DNA of 64,000 bases from Pinus tabuliformis (taxonomy: Eukaryota; Streptophyta; Pinopsida; Pinales; Pinaceae), in contig CM062804.1 of NCBI GenBank assembly GCA_031772625.1, positions 280,878,598-280,942,597 on the forward strand, written 5' to 3'. The translations under genes were made by a program, and so were the position numbers. Of this stretch, positions 46,061 to 59,068 are shown one piece after another (the stretch's first letter is position 1; each line of letters starts with the position of its first letter). Below the pieces are notes generated by a model. It was not told the DNA's origin. It worked only from the letters and a program-made list of their open reading frames with translations, and ran no database searches.

Positions 46061-46847
46061 TAAAATGGTGTTTCTTAACTATAGTATCAGATGATCAGTA
46101 AAGGTTGCTTAAATGTCTTTATGAAGTGTTGAATAGAAATGTCCCTTCATCTACATGCCTATTTATTTTCCTTGAATTGCAACCCCCTTCCCTATTGATA
46201 TCCAACCTTTGTGTTTGGACCTTTTACATCCTAGGTTTGGACTTGTGTTTGCCGATATCACTGGCACTGAGCTCTTGTTGTTTATGCTCTCAAAGGTTCG
46301 ATAAGCTCTATAATGCTACTACATTTACCTCTAATTTACTTTCATGTGATCTAACGATATTTTCCTTATCTTTTCTTTAACTTATTTTTCGTTTTTTATG
46401 CTTCTAAGGGTGGCCATCCAGATAAGAGAGTCTTCTTCTTTTCTTTTCCCAACTAAATCTTCTCTTTGATATTGCTAGGATCTATTTGTAGCATATTTAT
46501 CCATCCTACTACTCATCCTTTTCACTCTCTTGTTTTTCTTTGATGTTTTCTTATGTGTTGGTACACACACATAGTTGTTCACCATCAAAAACTATAAATA
46601 AACACAATTACCCATTACCTTGACTTATTAAAAAATAAGCATGTTGATGAAAACCCATTTGAAACATAAAATCTTAGTTAGTATGTTTATTTAAAGATAA
46701 AATAACCAGCAAAATAATTATGTCAAATAAAACATTATATCAATTTTACTTTAAAATCAACACACATCATTGTACAAAAAAGAATTAGGAGATTAAATAA
46801 TAATCCTAGGTGGGTGCATGTGGGCCTCTTCAGGTCTAGTGTTGAAT

Positions 46848-46866
46848 CTTCTCTCTCATACCACTT
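46848..46866 (-). other. Primer-binding site of the gypsy gag element
   Basis: Minus strand AAGTGGTATGAGAGAGAAG follows ...CTATTACA. TGGTATGAGAG is one base from the standard initiator-tRNA primer site TGGTATCAGAG. Confidence 0.65.
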
Positions 46867-48465
46867 TGTAATAGTCCCTCCCACCACTTGGGTTATTCTT
46901 AGGAAATGGAAGGTGCTACCTTGAAATTAACCATATTTCTAAGGTCTATTATGAAGATAGGGTAAAAATACTCCTCTTTTCCAAACCTCCCCAAAACTAT
47001 AAAACAATGCCCCCATTGTGTTTAGCTCATCAAGATATTATACTGAATTAATTTTTATATCAATCCAACATTGGGATTGAAATTATAACATGGGACAGTT
47101 AAAATTGAAACAAGTTCGGTAATGATTGTACCTTCAATTTGGATTACTACAACTTGTTGGTCCTCATTGTCTATTATCCAGTCCAACATAAATATGTGGT
47201 ATGTTTTGGGCCACATCATCTACTATTTTTTCTTCTTTTACATTGTATCATGTCGAGTTGTTATATTTTCACCGAGGATAGTTCCTCCATAGATGGTTTT
47301 CTCCAACATTCGAACACTATACAAGCCCTTTCCTCAAACCTTCATACTCTTCTTTTGTTAATTTGAGGGTCCATTTCTATCGATTATTATGAAATATAGC
47401 TAATATTTATTCCTAGAAGAAGTGGTGAACTTCCCATTTTTCCCTCCTTTCTTATAGCTTTAGGATAAAATGACTAAGACACGAAATAATATTGTATTCT
47501 ATTAATGGATGTTACTAGAAAAAAAATATTAGTTAAATTAAGGTATCTTTATTTACTAGTATTCTTTCACATATACTTGCAAGGTTGTCAATCACTGTAT
47601 TAAATAGACTGTATCTTTATAATACTAGTAATTACCCCTAAAGGTGCAAAGATACACTCAAGGAATTGAGCATGCCTATGATGTTAGCGCAAAAATGTTG
47701 TAGCAAAGGAAATAGAACAACCTAAATGGTGGCGGATATAGGGGAAAAATTGTGTTCATGCTTGCAATAGTCTCACACTTGTGTCGATGCCTGTCTCACA
47801 AAGGTTTCTCAAAGGACCTCACTAAATCATTTTTTTTCCAATCATATCACTATGTCAAAATCTTATATACATATTATATCCAAGCTATAACATGCAAGGT
47901 AATGAGGAGAAGCATTACCATAGGTCCTTGTGGGCACTCACACATCAAAAATGTAATTGCACATAGGAAATGACTAAAGTCAGTGTGTGTTGATAATGAG
48001 ATTAAATAGATAGCATCTTTCATTGGAGTGACCTTTAGATTTCATGATATTTTGAGATCGGCATAAAGAAATGGGTTTATTTTAGAATTTGGAGCCATTA
48101 ATTCCAATTTTAAATTTAAATTTAAATTTCGTCTAGCAAAGATTTGTTGGAATTGCAAATTTATGTGGTGTAGTTTACACAATCTAGTTGTACAGGTAAA
48201 ATTTCAAGGCATTGTATCCATTTATGCATTCAAAAATAAAGTTTTAAAAATAAAATGTTACACATTCTATATGCATATATAGAACCAATATAGATCCATT
48301 TCAAAGAGGATTAAATCTCTTGAGGCGCATACTTTTTTTAAGTTTTGCACTCTAAAATAGGTCCCATAGGCTATATTTAGCATTGTGGATGTTAAAATTT
48401 TATTTCTTTCTTGTTGAGATATCAATTTAATATCTAATTTAGCCATAATATTAAAATTAAATTAT
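46867..48465 (-). other. Probable 5' LTR of the gypsy gag element, outer edge unknown, plus spacer
   Basis: It starts TGTAATAGTCCCTCCC on the plus strand at the primer site. I could not find a second LTR in the window, so the right edge is not defined. No gene is recognised. The last 48 bases (about 48419-48465) match 62149-62196. Confidence 0.4.
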
Positions 48466-48724
48466 TAGGTGGAACTCTCCTAGCATGAATAGGTGATTGG
48501 AGGATGGCGGCTAGGGTTTTATAGGATCCGTGGTAGGGCTTACTTGAGGGGAGGTCTTAGGTGCTTGCATGGACCCCATGGTATCTTCGCTGACAAAAAA
48601 TAATGGTACGTGGTAGTAAAATGGAGGGGGGGTAAACTACATCAAATTATTTGTTGGATGACCCATGTTCTGGATAGGAATAAGAAGTTGTATGGAAGCT
48701 TAGGTGATCTGGTAAGTTGGTAAC

Positions 48725-50480
48725 ATGTGCCTTGTGTATGAGGTAACAACTGTCGGGGTTTTTACACATACCAGTCTACATTTCTTCTACGAGCTAGCGA
48801 TTATGGTTAGCCCAAGGGACTATGTGGACTTGGAGCTAGAACTAGAGGATATTTTATCTATATGGGGGATAGAGCGAACTCAACAAAACCTAGATAAGGT
48901 CAGGCCTCCACACCAGTTTCTAGGTGGAAAGAAAGGTGTTACGAGGTTTGAATGGAGTTTGGAGGATGGTTTTGGCTTTACAGTTTTAGGGAAGCCGAAC
49001 ATTGCCTCAAAGGGGTTTAGAAGCCTTGATAATGGTTTGCGGGAGGTTTTCAAGTCTTCGACAATTCTGGGGGTTTAGGTTATAGAGGTGTTGGTAGGGA
49101 ATCAAGTTGCTTAAATGGTGTCTGGACACTCTTCACCCGTATACCTCCTGGGAGGCTTGGAATACATAGATTGAGGTAGTGGTCTATGGTGTAATGAAGG
49201 ACTAAGATCAAGCTTTGTATTGGTAAATTACACTAAGGAAGGGGTTTTAGCTCAATGGATTGAGAGAGTGGTGACATGGAATTTAGTCCCTCAGCTAAGG
49301 GAGGAGGAGACCCAAATCGTGTCAAAATATCCAACTCCATCAGGGGGTCTACATCAAGCCATTGGTGGTGAGGGGAAGTTGGTGGAGAGCCATGAATCTC
49401 TATGGAAATCAAGGGATGGAAGTGGCGGTGACTGCACACTATAAAGGTAGGGAAATGGATTTGGGGAAGAATGAGAGTTTAGCCTCTTGGTAACAAGAGG
49501 GAGGGGCACATTTTGCACGTCTGAAGCAGAAGGGGCATCAACTGATTTATGGAAATTCTTTTTATAGTCAGTACCAGTAGAGGAGAGATTAGATATGGTT
49601 TTTGAAGATCTAGAATATGTGGGTGAAGAGAAGGAAAACTCAGCATCAAGGGAGGGAGGAAATGGCCAAACAATAGGAGCAAAGTGGAAAAAGGGGAAAG
49701 TAATAAAGAAAAAGTTGGAATGTCCCAAATTGGTTCTTGGAGTTGATATTGAGCTAGACAAGACCATGGAAGCCTCAGAGTTGATGTTAGTTGGGACAGC
49801 CAAAGGAAGAAGCTATTCACCTCAATATATACTTGAATGGACTAACAAGGAATGGGAAGGAGCACTAAATGCCTAGGTATAAGTGACCATATTAGCTATG
49901 GCTTAGTTCATGCTTCGCTTCAGTAAGGATGACATGCTTGAATAGGTTCTCAAGTGAAATTGGTGTTCGAGAGTTCTCCTATACTTTTCAAAACATGGAT
50001 GCGATTATTTGTTGTGTAAATGGACAAACTGGAGAAGGTTCCAGTCTAAGTATGACTTCCTGCGCTGCTCCTCACTTATGGATAGAGGATGTATTCAATG
50101 CCATTGTGAATGAGCTAAGAACATTCTTGGAAGAAAAAATGACATTTCTGGAAACAAAGAATATTTTGTGGCTCTCTTACTGGTACAATTGAACCCAAGG
50201 GAGGGTTTAGCGGAAAAATCAACTTTGAGCTCCACGGGTATACACATTCTCATATAATTGATTATGATGAATTTCCTTTCTGATTCCACATTTGTCACAA
50301 ACATGGTCATGTGGCGAGCGATTGTCCATTGCGGTTTCTTTGAGAAGGCACGGGAAGGGAAATTTGAGGATTGATGAGCAGGGGGTAGCGGAGTTAGAGG
50401 AAGCAGGACAAGTAGTGATTGATGGCATTTAGAGGGATCCTGATTCGACTGAAATGGAGATTGAGAAAGCACAACCTAGT
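48725..50480 (+). pseudogene. LINE ORF1 remnant with zinc knuckle
   Basis: The plus frames at 48725-49078, 49595-49876 and 49929-50192 give an ORF1-like protein in pieces. Near 50209-50335 the pattern H-I-I-D-Y-D-E-F-P-F, (C lost), I-C-H-K-H-G-H-V-A-S-D-C-P-L appears. This is the 'DYE..PF.C..C...GH....CP' end of plant LINE ORF1 proteins, with the first Cys changed to Phe and a stop just before it. ORF1 proteins bind LINE RNA. The upstream parts are assigned mainly by position. Confidence 0.55.
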
Positions 50481-51254
50481 CTTCAGGGAAATAAATATAG
50501 CCAAGGAAGTGAGTGCCATTAAGAGGCATAGAATGAAGTGATATATACCGAACCAACATCTCAGCTAGCCCATATTCTTCTACCCTCCATTACCTTTGAA
50601 TATGTATCACCTTCCTTTAATGATGTTGTATCATGGCCTAGTCCCTCCAGGTCTTGATTATCCTCTACGAATTCCATGTGTGAAATCTCCAATTCTCGAG
50701 ATATTATCATTACGTCAATCCTTGTCCTTAGCATAGAGATGACCTCCTCCTACGCGTTGCTTAGCCGACTACCTGTGCCCTTTTTTTTAGAGGAAACTCA
50801 CTATATCATTCAGCCTAGGGAAAAAAAATAACTCATGCCTACCTCCATGTGTGAGCTAGGGAGTCCATGGACTCCCTTTGTGCCCCAAAAAGCTAGAGGT
50901 AGAAAATAAAATGTCTCAAAAGCCAATTTGAAATACAAGTTGGAAATAGCGGATGGGAAAGAACTTTATTTGAAAGGGGTGCTAAGAGAAACATAGTCCC
51001 TTGAGGTGGTTTCTAAATGATCATCCTCTCCCTCAATTGCAGAGATTTTTCTAACATTCATAAAAAGCTAGCCCTTAAGGAATTATTCAAATCTCTTTGT
51101 CTAGATGTTATTTTGTTAAAAGGAACCCTAGGTGATGGGGATGTGGTGAAGGCATATGTGTAAAATGATGCCTGGAAGGTCATTTGTGACGTTGGATGCC
51201 AAATCAAGATCGGAGGGGCTTATGGTGCGACTAAATGACAAAAACATAAAACTC

Positions 51255-51760
51255 CTAAATTCTAGGTGATTGGATCACATATTGGGCGTCAATATTTACT
51301 CTTATAAACTTGGATCAGGGCTAAATATCCTAAATTTCTATGGTCCATGTCAGGATAGGGTCACATTTTGGAATTATTTGCTTATTAAATCCCTCATGAA
51401 GGCCCCAAATTTGGTGATGGAAGGGGATATGAACTTCTCTCTAGGCATGTTAGAGATTGGGGATTCTCATGCTCAAGCAAACCCTCTCGCTAACTACTTT
51501 ACAAATAAACTCATGATGGGGAATCTCATTCATGTAAACTTTATAAAATCTCAAACCAATTGGAGGAATCAGTGAGTGGGAGAGGCCTGGGTTCCTAAGA
51601 GACTGGATTGGTTTCTGCTGACAGAGGAACTGGTCAACAATTTAACCTTTTTCAGACAATGGATTGGATCTGCTAGTCATTCTGATCATTTTTGTATTAT
51701 CCTCGAACTAAAAGGGTCTTGCAGAAATCCAAGCTACCCTTTCAAATTCAATTTTTAATG
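51255..51760 (+). pseudogene. LINE endonuclease domain, copy 1
   Basis: The reading has L-N-I-L-N-F-Y-G-P-C (51315), M-E-G-D-M-N-F-S (the 'GDFN' block), then after one stop K-R-L-D-W-F-L-L (the 'RLDR' block) and H-S-D-H-F-C-I-I-L (the 'SDH' block). This is the APE-type endonuclease that nicks target DNA. The N-terminal catalytic Asn/Glu part is not clear. A linker typical of LINEs follows at about 52080-52110 (D-E-N-T-K-F-F). Confidence 0.75.
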
Positions 51761-52369
51761 TCTAAAAGACCTTGAAAATAATACCTTAGTTTATGAAACA
51801 TGGAGGTGTGCGACTGCTGATCAAGGCCTGTCATTAACTAATATTTTCATGGGAAAACTCACACAGTTGAAACATGCATCAATAGAATTAGGAAAGGAGA
51901 AATGGATCAGTGAATAAGTTGATCTTATTCTTATAAAGGAAACACTAGAGACCCTCTAAAGTCTGGAGGTGGATGTCTATGAGACAAAACAGAAAAATTA
52001 AAGAATCAAACAACTGGAAATTTCAAAAAGGAAGATGTAGAGTAGAATGGAGGAGAAGTGAAGACTGAAAATTAGATAATTATGGATCTTGGCTCGGGAT
52101 GAAAACACAAAATTCTTTCAAAATTACGCAAAAGGTAGGAATAATTGCAATGGTATCTAGGAAATGTAACGACCTGAGCGAGGAATAGAAAAATCCTTTG
52201 ACGACATAACAAGCTTGGGCGAGACCGCTTTAAAGGCATGTTTAGAGCCCAAAAGAAGCCATTATAGTAGAGGTTATTCAAGTGGTTCAATTGTTTCCCA
52301 TATATGTGGAAGATGAACAAGACGATATGATAATGGCATCAGTTACAAAGCGAGAAGTAGAATGAATTC

Positions 52370-52788
52370 TCAAAAAAATGCAGAAGGATAAGTGTCTGAG
52401 GCCTGATCAATGGATGGTAGAACTCTTCAAACACTTTTTTGAGCTTATGGGGAATGAATTAACTGGGGTGGTGGAGGAATCGAGAGTTAAAGGATCGATA
52501 CATGAACCATTTAGCTCAACTTTAATAGCCCTCATCCCCAAAACTGACGATCCAAAACATTTTGCGGAATTCGGGCCTATTTTGCTTTGTAATTTTATCT
52601 ATAAAATTATAGAAAATGTTATAGTTGTACAGCTAAAATCCATCCTCTCCACGAACATCTCAAGAGAATAATTTAGATTCTTGGATAGAAGATAGATGAA
52701 TGAAGCCATCATAGTTTCTTAGGAAGCCATCCACAGTATGAAGAGGAGCAAGAAAAAGGGGTTCATTGTGAAGATAGATCTATTGAAG
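52370..52788 (+). pseudogene. LINE reverse transcriptase, N-terminal part
   Basis: R-P-D-Q-W-M-V-E-L-F-K, F-S-S-T-L-I-A-L-I-P-K, then K-H-F-A-E-F-G-P-I-L-L-C-N, and after a stop K-K-K-G-F-I-V-K-I-D-L. These are LINE RT blocks 0 to A ('P.G....F', 'T.I.LIPK', 'RPISL.N', 'F..K.DL'). At the K-I-D-L motif the sequence switches abruptly to endonuclease sequence (52790), so the palm with the DD pair is lost. Confidence 0.75.
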
Positions 52789-52789
52789 C

Positions 52790-53910
52790 TTGGATCGAAG
52801 CTAAATATCCTAAATTTTTATGGTCCATGTCAGCATAGGGTCACATTTTGGAACTCTTTGCTTATTAAATCCTTCATGATGGCCCCAAATTTGGTGATGG
52901 AAGGGGATATGAACTTCTCTCTACGCATGTCAGAAACTAGGGATTCTCTTGCTCAAGCGAACCCTCTCGCTAACTACTTTACAAATAAAATCATGATGGG
53001 GAATCTCATTCATGTAAACTTGATAAAATTTCAAACCAATTGGACGAATTAGTGAGCAAGAGAGGCCTGGCTTGCTAAGAGATTGGATCGGTTTATGCTA
53101 ATAGAGGATCTGGTCAACAATTTAACTTTTTTCAAATAATGGATTGGATCTGGTGGTGATTTTGATCATTTTTGTATTATCCTCAAACTAAAAGGGTCTT
53201 GTAGAAATCCAAGCTACCCTTTTAAATTCATTTTTTAATGTCTAAAAGACCCTGAAAATAATACCTTAGTTTATGAAACATGGAGGTGTGTGACTGCTGA
53301 TCAGGGCCTGTAATTAACTGATATTTTCATGGGAAAACTCACACAGTTGAAACATACATCAATAGAATTGGATAAGGAGAGAAGGATCGGGGAATAAGTT
53401 TACAAACAACTGGAAATTTCAAAAAGGAAGATGTAGAACAAAATGGTGAAGTGAAGACTCAAAATTAGATAATTATGGATCTTGGTTGGGGATGAAAACA
53501 CAAAATTCTTTCAAAATAACGAAAAAGGTAGGAAGAATTGCAAAACTATCTAAGAAACACAATGACCTAAGTGAGGAAAAGAAAAATCCTTTGATGAGAT
53601 AACAGGCTTGGGCGGGACCAATTTAGAGGCATGTTCAGAGCTCCAAAAGAAGCCACTATAGAATAGGTTATTCAAGTGGTTCAATTTTTTTCCCATATAT
53701 GTGGAAGATAAAGAGGATGATATGATAATGGGATCTGTTACAAAGGGAGAAGTAGAAGGAATTCTCAAAAAAAATGCAGAAGGATAAGAGTCTGAGGCCT
53801 GATCGATGGATGATATAACTCTTCCAACACATTTTTAAGCTTATGGGGAATGGATTAACTGGGGTGGTGGAGGAATCGAGAGTTAGAGGATCGATACATG
53901 AACCATTCAA
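52790..53910 (+). pseudogene. LINE endonuclease and RT start, copy 2 (tandem duplicate)
   Basis: From AAGCTTGGATCGAAGCTAAA onward this matches 51306-52520 closely, with indels. It again has M-E-G-D-M-N-F-S, a linker, R-P-D-R-W-M and E-S-R-V-R-G-S-I-H-E-P. The copy order EN-RT-EN-RT cannot come from one intact LINE. Stops are more numerous than in copy 1. It ends at the copia target duplication CTCAA. Confidence 0.75.
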
Positions 53911-53915
53911 CTCAA

Positions 53916-54983
53916 TGTAGAAATTCCCACCTGTAGATCACCTGACAATGCAATATACTAAAGCAAAATACTTGATCTACTTCTACAAACAATTATGCGG
54001 ATGCTTAATTGAATTGAGAAACATCAATAAGAACACATATAACTGATAAGAAGAAATCAATCACACGTAACACAAAAGATATAACCAAGGGAAAGCACCA
54101 GCCTAAAACCCCAACTCTGTATTATCATACGAATGGAAATCTTGTCCGAGTTACAAAAAGAATCAGCTGAAAAGCTTTCCTTCTCTCTTTGTAATCAAAC
54201 AATGAAGCTCATAGACTGAATAGACAAGTACCTATATCTTCCTCAAGTCCTCTAAGCCCCTATTTCTTTGCGAAATTTTTCTTGGGGTCCAACAAAGTCG
54301 CATGTGTGAATTGGCCTCATCACACTCATTGAACAAGAAGAAGTAATAACACAACTCTCTTGGGAAGAAATCCTTCTGCATGCAAGGAATTTTCACCAAG
54401 GAATATCCTAGAAAATTATAGTACACTGTCCCCCCATCTTATCTCAACTAGGTCTCTATCTAAATTGACATGCATGAGTTATGTATGAGATAGTATTTAG
54501 TTATCTTAAAAGCAGCAGTTATATGTAAGCATGCATTAACTAACTGAACTTACATTAATTTTAAACTAGACTTAACTTAGTTAACTGGGCCAACTAATTA
54601 CTACTCAAATTAGAACTCATCCTTATCTCTTTAATTGATGGATAAATTCATCAATTAATGGAGAAACTGTTGCATGTCCTCACATAGACTTCATGTTTGA
54701 TTTTTCACAATTAATTAATGAATGGTGAATTAATTAATTTATTTTCAAATAGATGTTAAGTTCAAATTTGAATTTTACTTCCTATTATAGTTTAGGGACT
54801 AACTAAAATAGGAAGGTATCCTGAAATGCTATTTATAGAAAAGCTATTTTTATCACTTTCACTTTTCATCCATTGTAGATAAGTTCAACACTGGATGAAA
54901 CTATTATTTATAGAAGTGTTATTTATAGCAGTGCTATTTTTAGCATTTTCTATTTTTAGCATTTCTTGTTGCTATCTTCAACA
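53916..54983 (-). repeat. 3' LTR of the copia element
   Basis: 1068 bases, TGTAGAAATT...CTTCAACA on the plus strand, pairing with 59069-60142. Near its right end 'ctatttatag/ctatttttagca' short repeats occur. Confidence 0.95.
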
Positions 54984-54998
54984 CTCCCTCTCAACAAG
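54984..54998 (-). other. Polypurine tract of the copia element
   Basis: Minus strand TTGTTGAGAGGGAG lies directly before the LTR start TGTTGAAGATAG. Confidence 0.8.
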
Positions 54999-55590
54999 AA
55001 ATGGATTGTCAGTAACCCCAATCCTATCTCTGTGGAACTCGAACTTGCATTTTGACAATGCCTTTGTCAAAATATCTGCATCGTGTTCCTCAGTCAAAAC
55101 ATACAACAACAACATTATCGTCTTGACCACACAATCTTGAAGATGGTGATACCAGATATCAATGTGGTTGGACCTGTCACTAAAAACTGGATTCTTAAAG
55201 AGTTTGATGCAACTCTAATTATCACAGTAAATCACTGTAGGATCCATCCTCTGACCAAACAATCCCACTAGATTCTTCCATATCCAAATGGCCTCACATG
55301 CAGCCTGACTAGCAGCCACATATTAAGCCTCTGCTTAGCTAAGTGCAACTGATATCTTTTTCCTATTGTACCATGAAACTGCAGCTAAACCAAGGTTTAA
55401 GGTTCCTCCAAATGTTCTCTTCCTAACTGATGGACTCCCTTCCAAATCTGCATCTGTGAAGCCTTGAAGCTTCACTCCCTCTATCCATTTGTACCACAAT
55501 CCAAACTGAAATGTGCCTCTAAGGTATCTCAGCACATGCTTCGCTGCCTTCCAAAACAAATTGGTAGGTTGAACCATAGCTTGACTTAGT
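54999..55590 (-). pseudogene. Copia RNase H and C-terminus
   Basis: The 55335-55577 frame has F-W-K-A-A-K-H-V-L-R-Y-L-R-G-T, F-T-D-A-D-L-E-G-S and V-S-W-Y-N-R-K. These are the end of RT and the first RNase H block ('YsDaDwAg'). Beyond a break come the 'AEAEY.A.s.A..Ea.W' block and, at about 55010-55260, C-D-N-x-S and the D-I-L-T-K-A-L end typical of copia. RNase H removes the RNA template. Shifts and stops separate the parts. Confidence 0.8.
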
Positions 55591-55619
55591 TAGTTCACTG
55601 CAAAACATAAGTCAGGTCA

Positions 55620-56520
55620 TGTGTTCACGAGATACATAAGTGAACCCACCAGTTGTTGATAAATAGTAGCAACTACTACTCACCTAAAGTAGCATCCTCC
55701 TTCCTCCAATTCTCAGCTAGAGGAGTCTACATGGGCTTGCACTTCTCCATGTGAAAGCGCCAGAGTATCTCATTGGCATACTTGCCTTGAGACACAAATA
55801 CTTCCCCATCTCTCTGCCACACCTCCATGCCTAGAAAGTAGTGCATAAGGCCCATGTCCTTCATCTCGAAATCTCTTGCAAGGTCCTCCTTGCAAGACTG
55901 TATCAGCTAATCATCACCTGTCAAAATCAGATCATCGACATAAAGTACAACGATCAATGGCTTACCTTCTACCATGATGTGGTAAGGGTTCACAACTACT
56001 TCACTCTTGGTGAAGCCCAACCCGATGAAATAGTTGACAATCCTAGTGTACCAAGCATGGGGTGCTTGCTTCAGCCCATAGAGAGACCTCTTGGGTCTGC
56101 ACACATGTGACTCACTATCGAAGGTTTCAAAATCTTTTGGATGCTTAACGTACACCTCCTCCTTAATCATCCCATTGAGGAATGTTGTCTTCACATCCAT
56201 CTGGTGGATCTTCCACCCCATCTGAGTTGATAGTGCCAATATTAATCTAATCGATGAGTACCTTGCTACAGGAGCAAAATTCTCATCATAGTTGATCCCC
56301 TCGACCTTTGAGAAACCTCGAGCAATAAACCTTGCCTTGTGTTTCTCAACACTGCCATCAGCTGCTTGCTTTACCTTGTAAAGCCATCTGGAACTCACCA
56401 CTGACTTGTCCTGAGGTCTTGGGACAACATCCCATACATGGTTCGACATGATGGAGTCATACTCCTCCACCATTGCATCCACCCATACTGGTTACTGCAC
56501 TGCCTCCTCGAATGGAGAGG
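55620..56520 (-). pseudogene. Copia reverse transcriptase
   Basis: The 55907-56482 frame is open for 191 codons: N-H-V-W-D-V-V-P-R-P, K-A-R-F-I-A-R-G-F, D-E-N-F-A-P-V-A-R-Y-S-S-I-R, Q-M-D-V-K-T-T-F-L-N-G, Y-G-L-K-Q-A-P-H-A-W-Y, and the catalytic V-V-L-Y-V-D-D. The YVDD box and the first Asp (MDVK) are intact. It stops soon after, at about 55907, where the reading should go on ('D..L', thumb). This is the best-preserved part of the element. RT makes the cDNA. Confidence 0.9.
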
Positions 56521-56829
56521 GCTCGGAATCTACACACTCCCCAACTAGGGCCATGTAACCAGTGTACTGCTCTAGCGACCTCTTCTATCTGCGATGAGAA
56601 TATGGCTATGCCACATTCTCCTGCACATCCAGCATCAACATGTCAGCTTCCCTTGAGTGTTTCCGACCATCTCTAGAAGTCTTAGCAAGAATGGATGTCT
56701 CCACTCATGGATCCTCTGCATGCAGCTGCTTCGCATCAATCTGAGGCTCCTCCTCCTTAGGAACAGAAGATTCCTCATCTCCATGCAACTTGAGCTCCCT
56801 CTCAAGTGACACTTGCATCGCTTTCTGCT

Positions 56830-57720
56830 CATCAAACTTCAGATCCCTGTGTACCATAGTCCTCTAATTGGAAGGTAGGTACACCTAGTAGTTGTGAGGT
56901 GTATTGGTGTATGTCACAAGTACTCTCAACTTAGTTGTTGGGTCTACCTTCTTCCTAGCATCTTTGGTCACATGACAGTAAATTGATGATCCAAAGATTC
57001 AGAAGTGACTTACATCAGGTCGCTTCCCAGAATAGGCCTCCATAGGTTTCTTCATCCCCAGTATACGGTGCAGGCTTCTATTCTGCAAGTATACTACTGT
57101 ATTTCATGCCTCAGCCCACAAATGCAGTGGTAGACTTTGTTCATGCAACATCGCTCGAGCTACTCCCACAATCGATCTATTCTTCCTTTTGGCCACCTCA
57201 TTCTGTTGTGGGTTATGGGGTGCCGTCAATTCCTGTTTAACTCCTTCTATAGCGCAGAAGTCCTTAAACTGCTAGGAGACATACTCTCCACCATTATCGC
57301 TACACAAGGCTTTTATTTTTTTCCTGATTCTTTCTCTACCAAGGCTTTAAACTCACAAAACCTCAAGAAGGTTTGATCCTTCTTTTCAATAAAGTAGATC
57401 CAGCATCTACAAGAAAAATCATCAATAAAAATAACATAGTACCTTTGTTTAGCGGTGGGAGTTGTAGACAAATGTCGACAAACATCTAAGTGAACTCACT
57501 CCAAGATTTCTCCAACTCTACTGTCTCGATCCGGAAAGGAATATTTCGCATAATTACCCAAGGTACAACCTTGGCATGTACTCATCTGCTCAGGTTTTCC
57601 CTTGGGTAATCTGGTAGAAATCTGTTGCATGATCTTCAGGGCTCCATGGTGTAAGTGGCCTAGTCTTCTATGTCATGGCTCGCCAACATCTTGGCTCTGC
57701 ATCTCTGCTTTGGAACTCAA
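56830..57720 (-). pseudogene. Copia integrase
   Basis: Pieces on the minus strand give C-Q-G-C-T-L-G (zinc region end), H-L-D-V-C for the first Asp, L-C-S-D-N-G-G-E-Y for the second, and P-H-N-P-Q-Q-N-E-V-A-K-R-K-N. There the family has Q-N-G-V-A-E-R-K-N, so the catalytic Glu is Lys here. Stops occur at about 57105 and in the C-terminal extension. Integrase would insert the cDNA; this copy lacks the active-site Glu. Confidence 0.8.
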
Positions 57721-58101
57721 AGTAGCACGGTCATCTACCTACAGCTTGTAGAGATTCTTGACTCGAATCCCTATTTGCTTTTTCTTTCCAGTGCCGATAT
57801 GCCTTAGGAATACCTTTCCTTTGCTAAAGACTACATCATAGCCTTTATCTCCTAGCACAGCAATGAACACAAGATTCTTCTTCAGACCTGGTACATACTT
57901 TACATCATTCAGTGTGAGGGGAGCTCTATGCTCCCTCTAAAACACAACCATACCTTCACCTAGGACACAGTACTTTCCATCATCACCCATCTCAATCTGC
58001 GTTTGGAGATCCTTCTCCTCCAGGGTATTGAAGAGATCCTTGTCACATCACATGTGGAAAGAGGCTCCATTTTCCAGGTACCAAACACATCCCACCATGG
58101 A

Positions 58102-58910
58102 TCAAACCATGCATATGATAAGAGAGAAATCTAGCTCAAACTGTGAGGCTAGTGCCTCACCATCAAATCCCTTTGAGGAACCCTTCTTGGATTTCTTTTG
58201 TGGACAATTTGTAGCATAATCGCCCACTTCATGATAATGAAAGTATCGCACTTTCGATTTGTCAATATTCTTCCCACCGTGGGAAGAACCAGATTTGGGA
58301 TGGGATGCCTTCCCTTTCCCTTTCCTCACCTTACTTGCTAAGGCTAGATTTTCCTCATCATCTTGCTTTGATGAGGATCCATCTCGGTTTCTTCTTCTTA
58401 TCTCCTCCTGCATCAGATCTGACCAATGTCATTCCAAATCTTGTAGTTTCTCTCTTCCATTAACCGATTCTTGGTAGCCATGCCAGCTCTTAGGAAGATT
58501 AAGGAGTGCAAGACTCACCATGTCATCATATGTTGTCATGATCCCTACACTTCCAAGCTCATCCCTATAGGTGGTGAGCCTGTTGAGATACATATAGATC
58601 GTATTGCCCTTTTCACACTTGATCTTACAAAGCTTGTCCTTCAATGCCAACTTCCTCTGATCATTATTATTTTGATATAGATATTTCAATGTTTTCCACA
58701 TTGAAAACGATGTCTCCTTCCCATGGAGACTTGAGACTATGTGGTCTCGAACTCCCTCTAGAAGGATTCTCCTTGCTCTAGCCACACACTTTTTCCATTC
58801 CACCAATTGAGTAGCATCAGTCGGCTTGGGGACTTCTTGATCAATGGAGTCCTTTAGACTATTATCCTCTAATACTGCTTCCATACGATTGTTCCAAGCT
58901 ATCTAATTCG
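58102..58910 (-). pseudogene. Copia gag
   Basis: The 58429-58884 frame carries the UBN2-type gag (W-K-K-C-V-A-R-A-R-R-I-L, H-I-V-S-S-L, W-K-T-L-K-Y-L-Y, Y-L-N-R-L-T-T-Y-R-D-E-L, L-L-N-L-P-K-S-W). After a stop, 58102-58413 has a basic linker and a knuckle remnant F-H-Y-H-E-V-G-D-Y-A-T-N-C-P, in which both leading Cys and the His have been replaced. Gag forms particles; the nucleocapsid part is clearly dead. Confidence 0.85.
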
Positions 58911-59049
58911 AGCTACCATCAAGGGCATACTCGAGTCTTAAACCATTGAACACCATAAGTGAAATAGATATTTCATAAGAACTTGATTTATATATTCAAG
59001 AATCAAAAACTTCAAACTTTTCCCTTCCTGTATATTGTTCTTCCTTGAT

Positions 59050-59068
59050 CACCTTTGCTCTGATACCA
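59050..59068 (-). other. tRNA-iMet primer-binding site of the copia element
   Basis: Minus strand TGGTATCAGAGCAAAGGTG directly follows the LTR end ...CTACA. Confidence 0.95.

Noticed and set aside
49354..49820. Minus frames of 113 and 149 codons, Ser/Pro/Phe-rich
   Set aside because: They lie opposite the LINE ORF1 region and look like antisense shadows.
55841..56676. Plus frames within the copia
   Set aside because: They are antisense to the well-supported RT and its flank.
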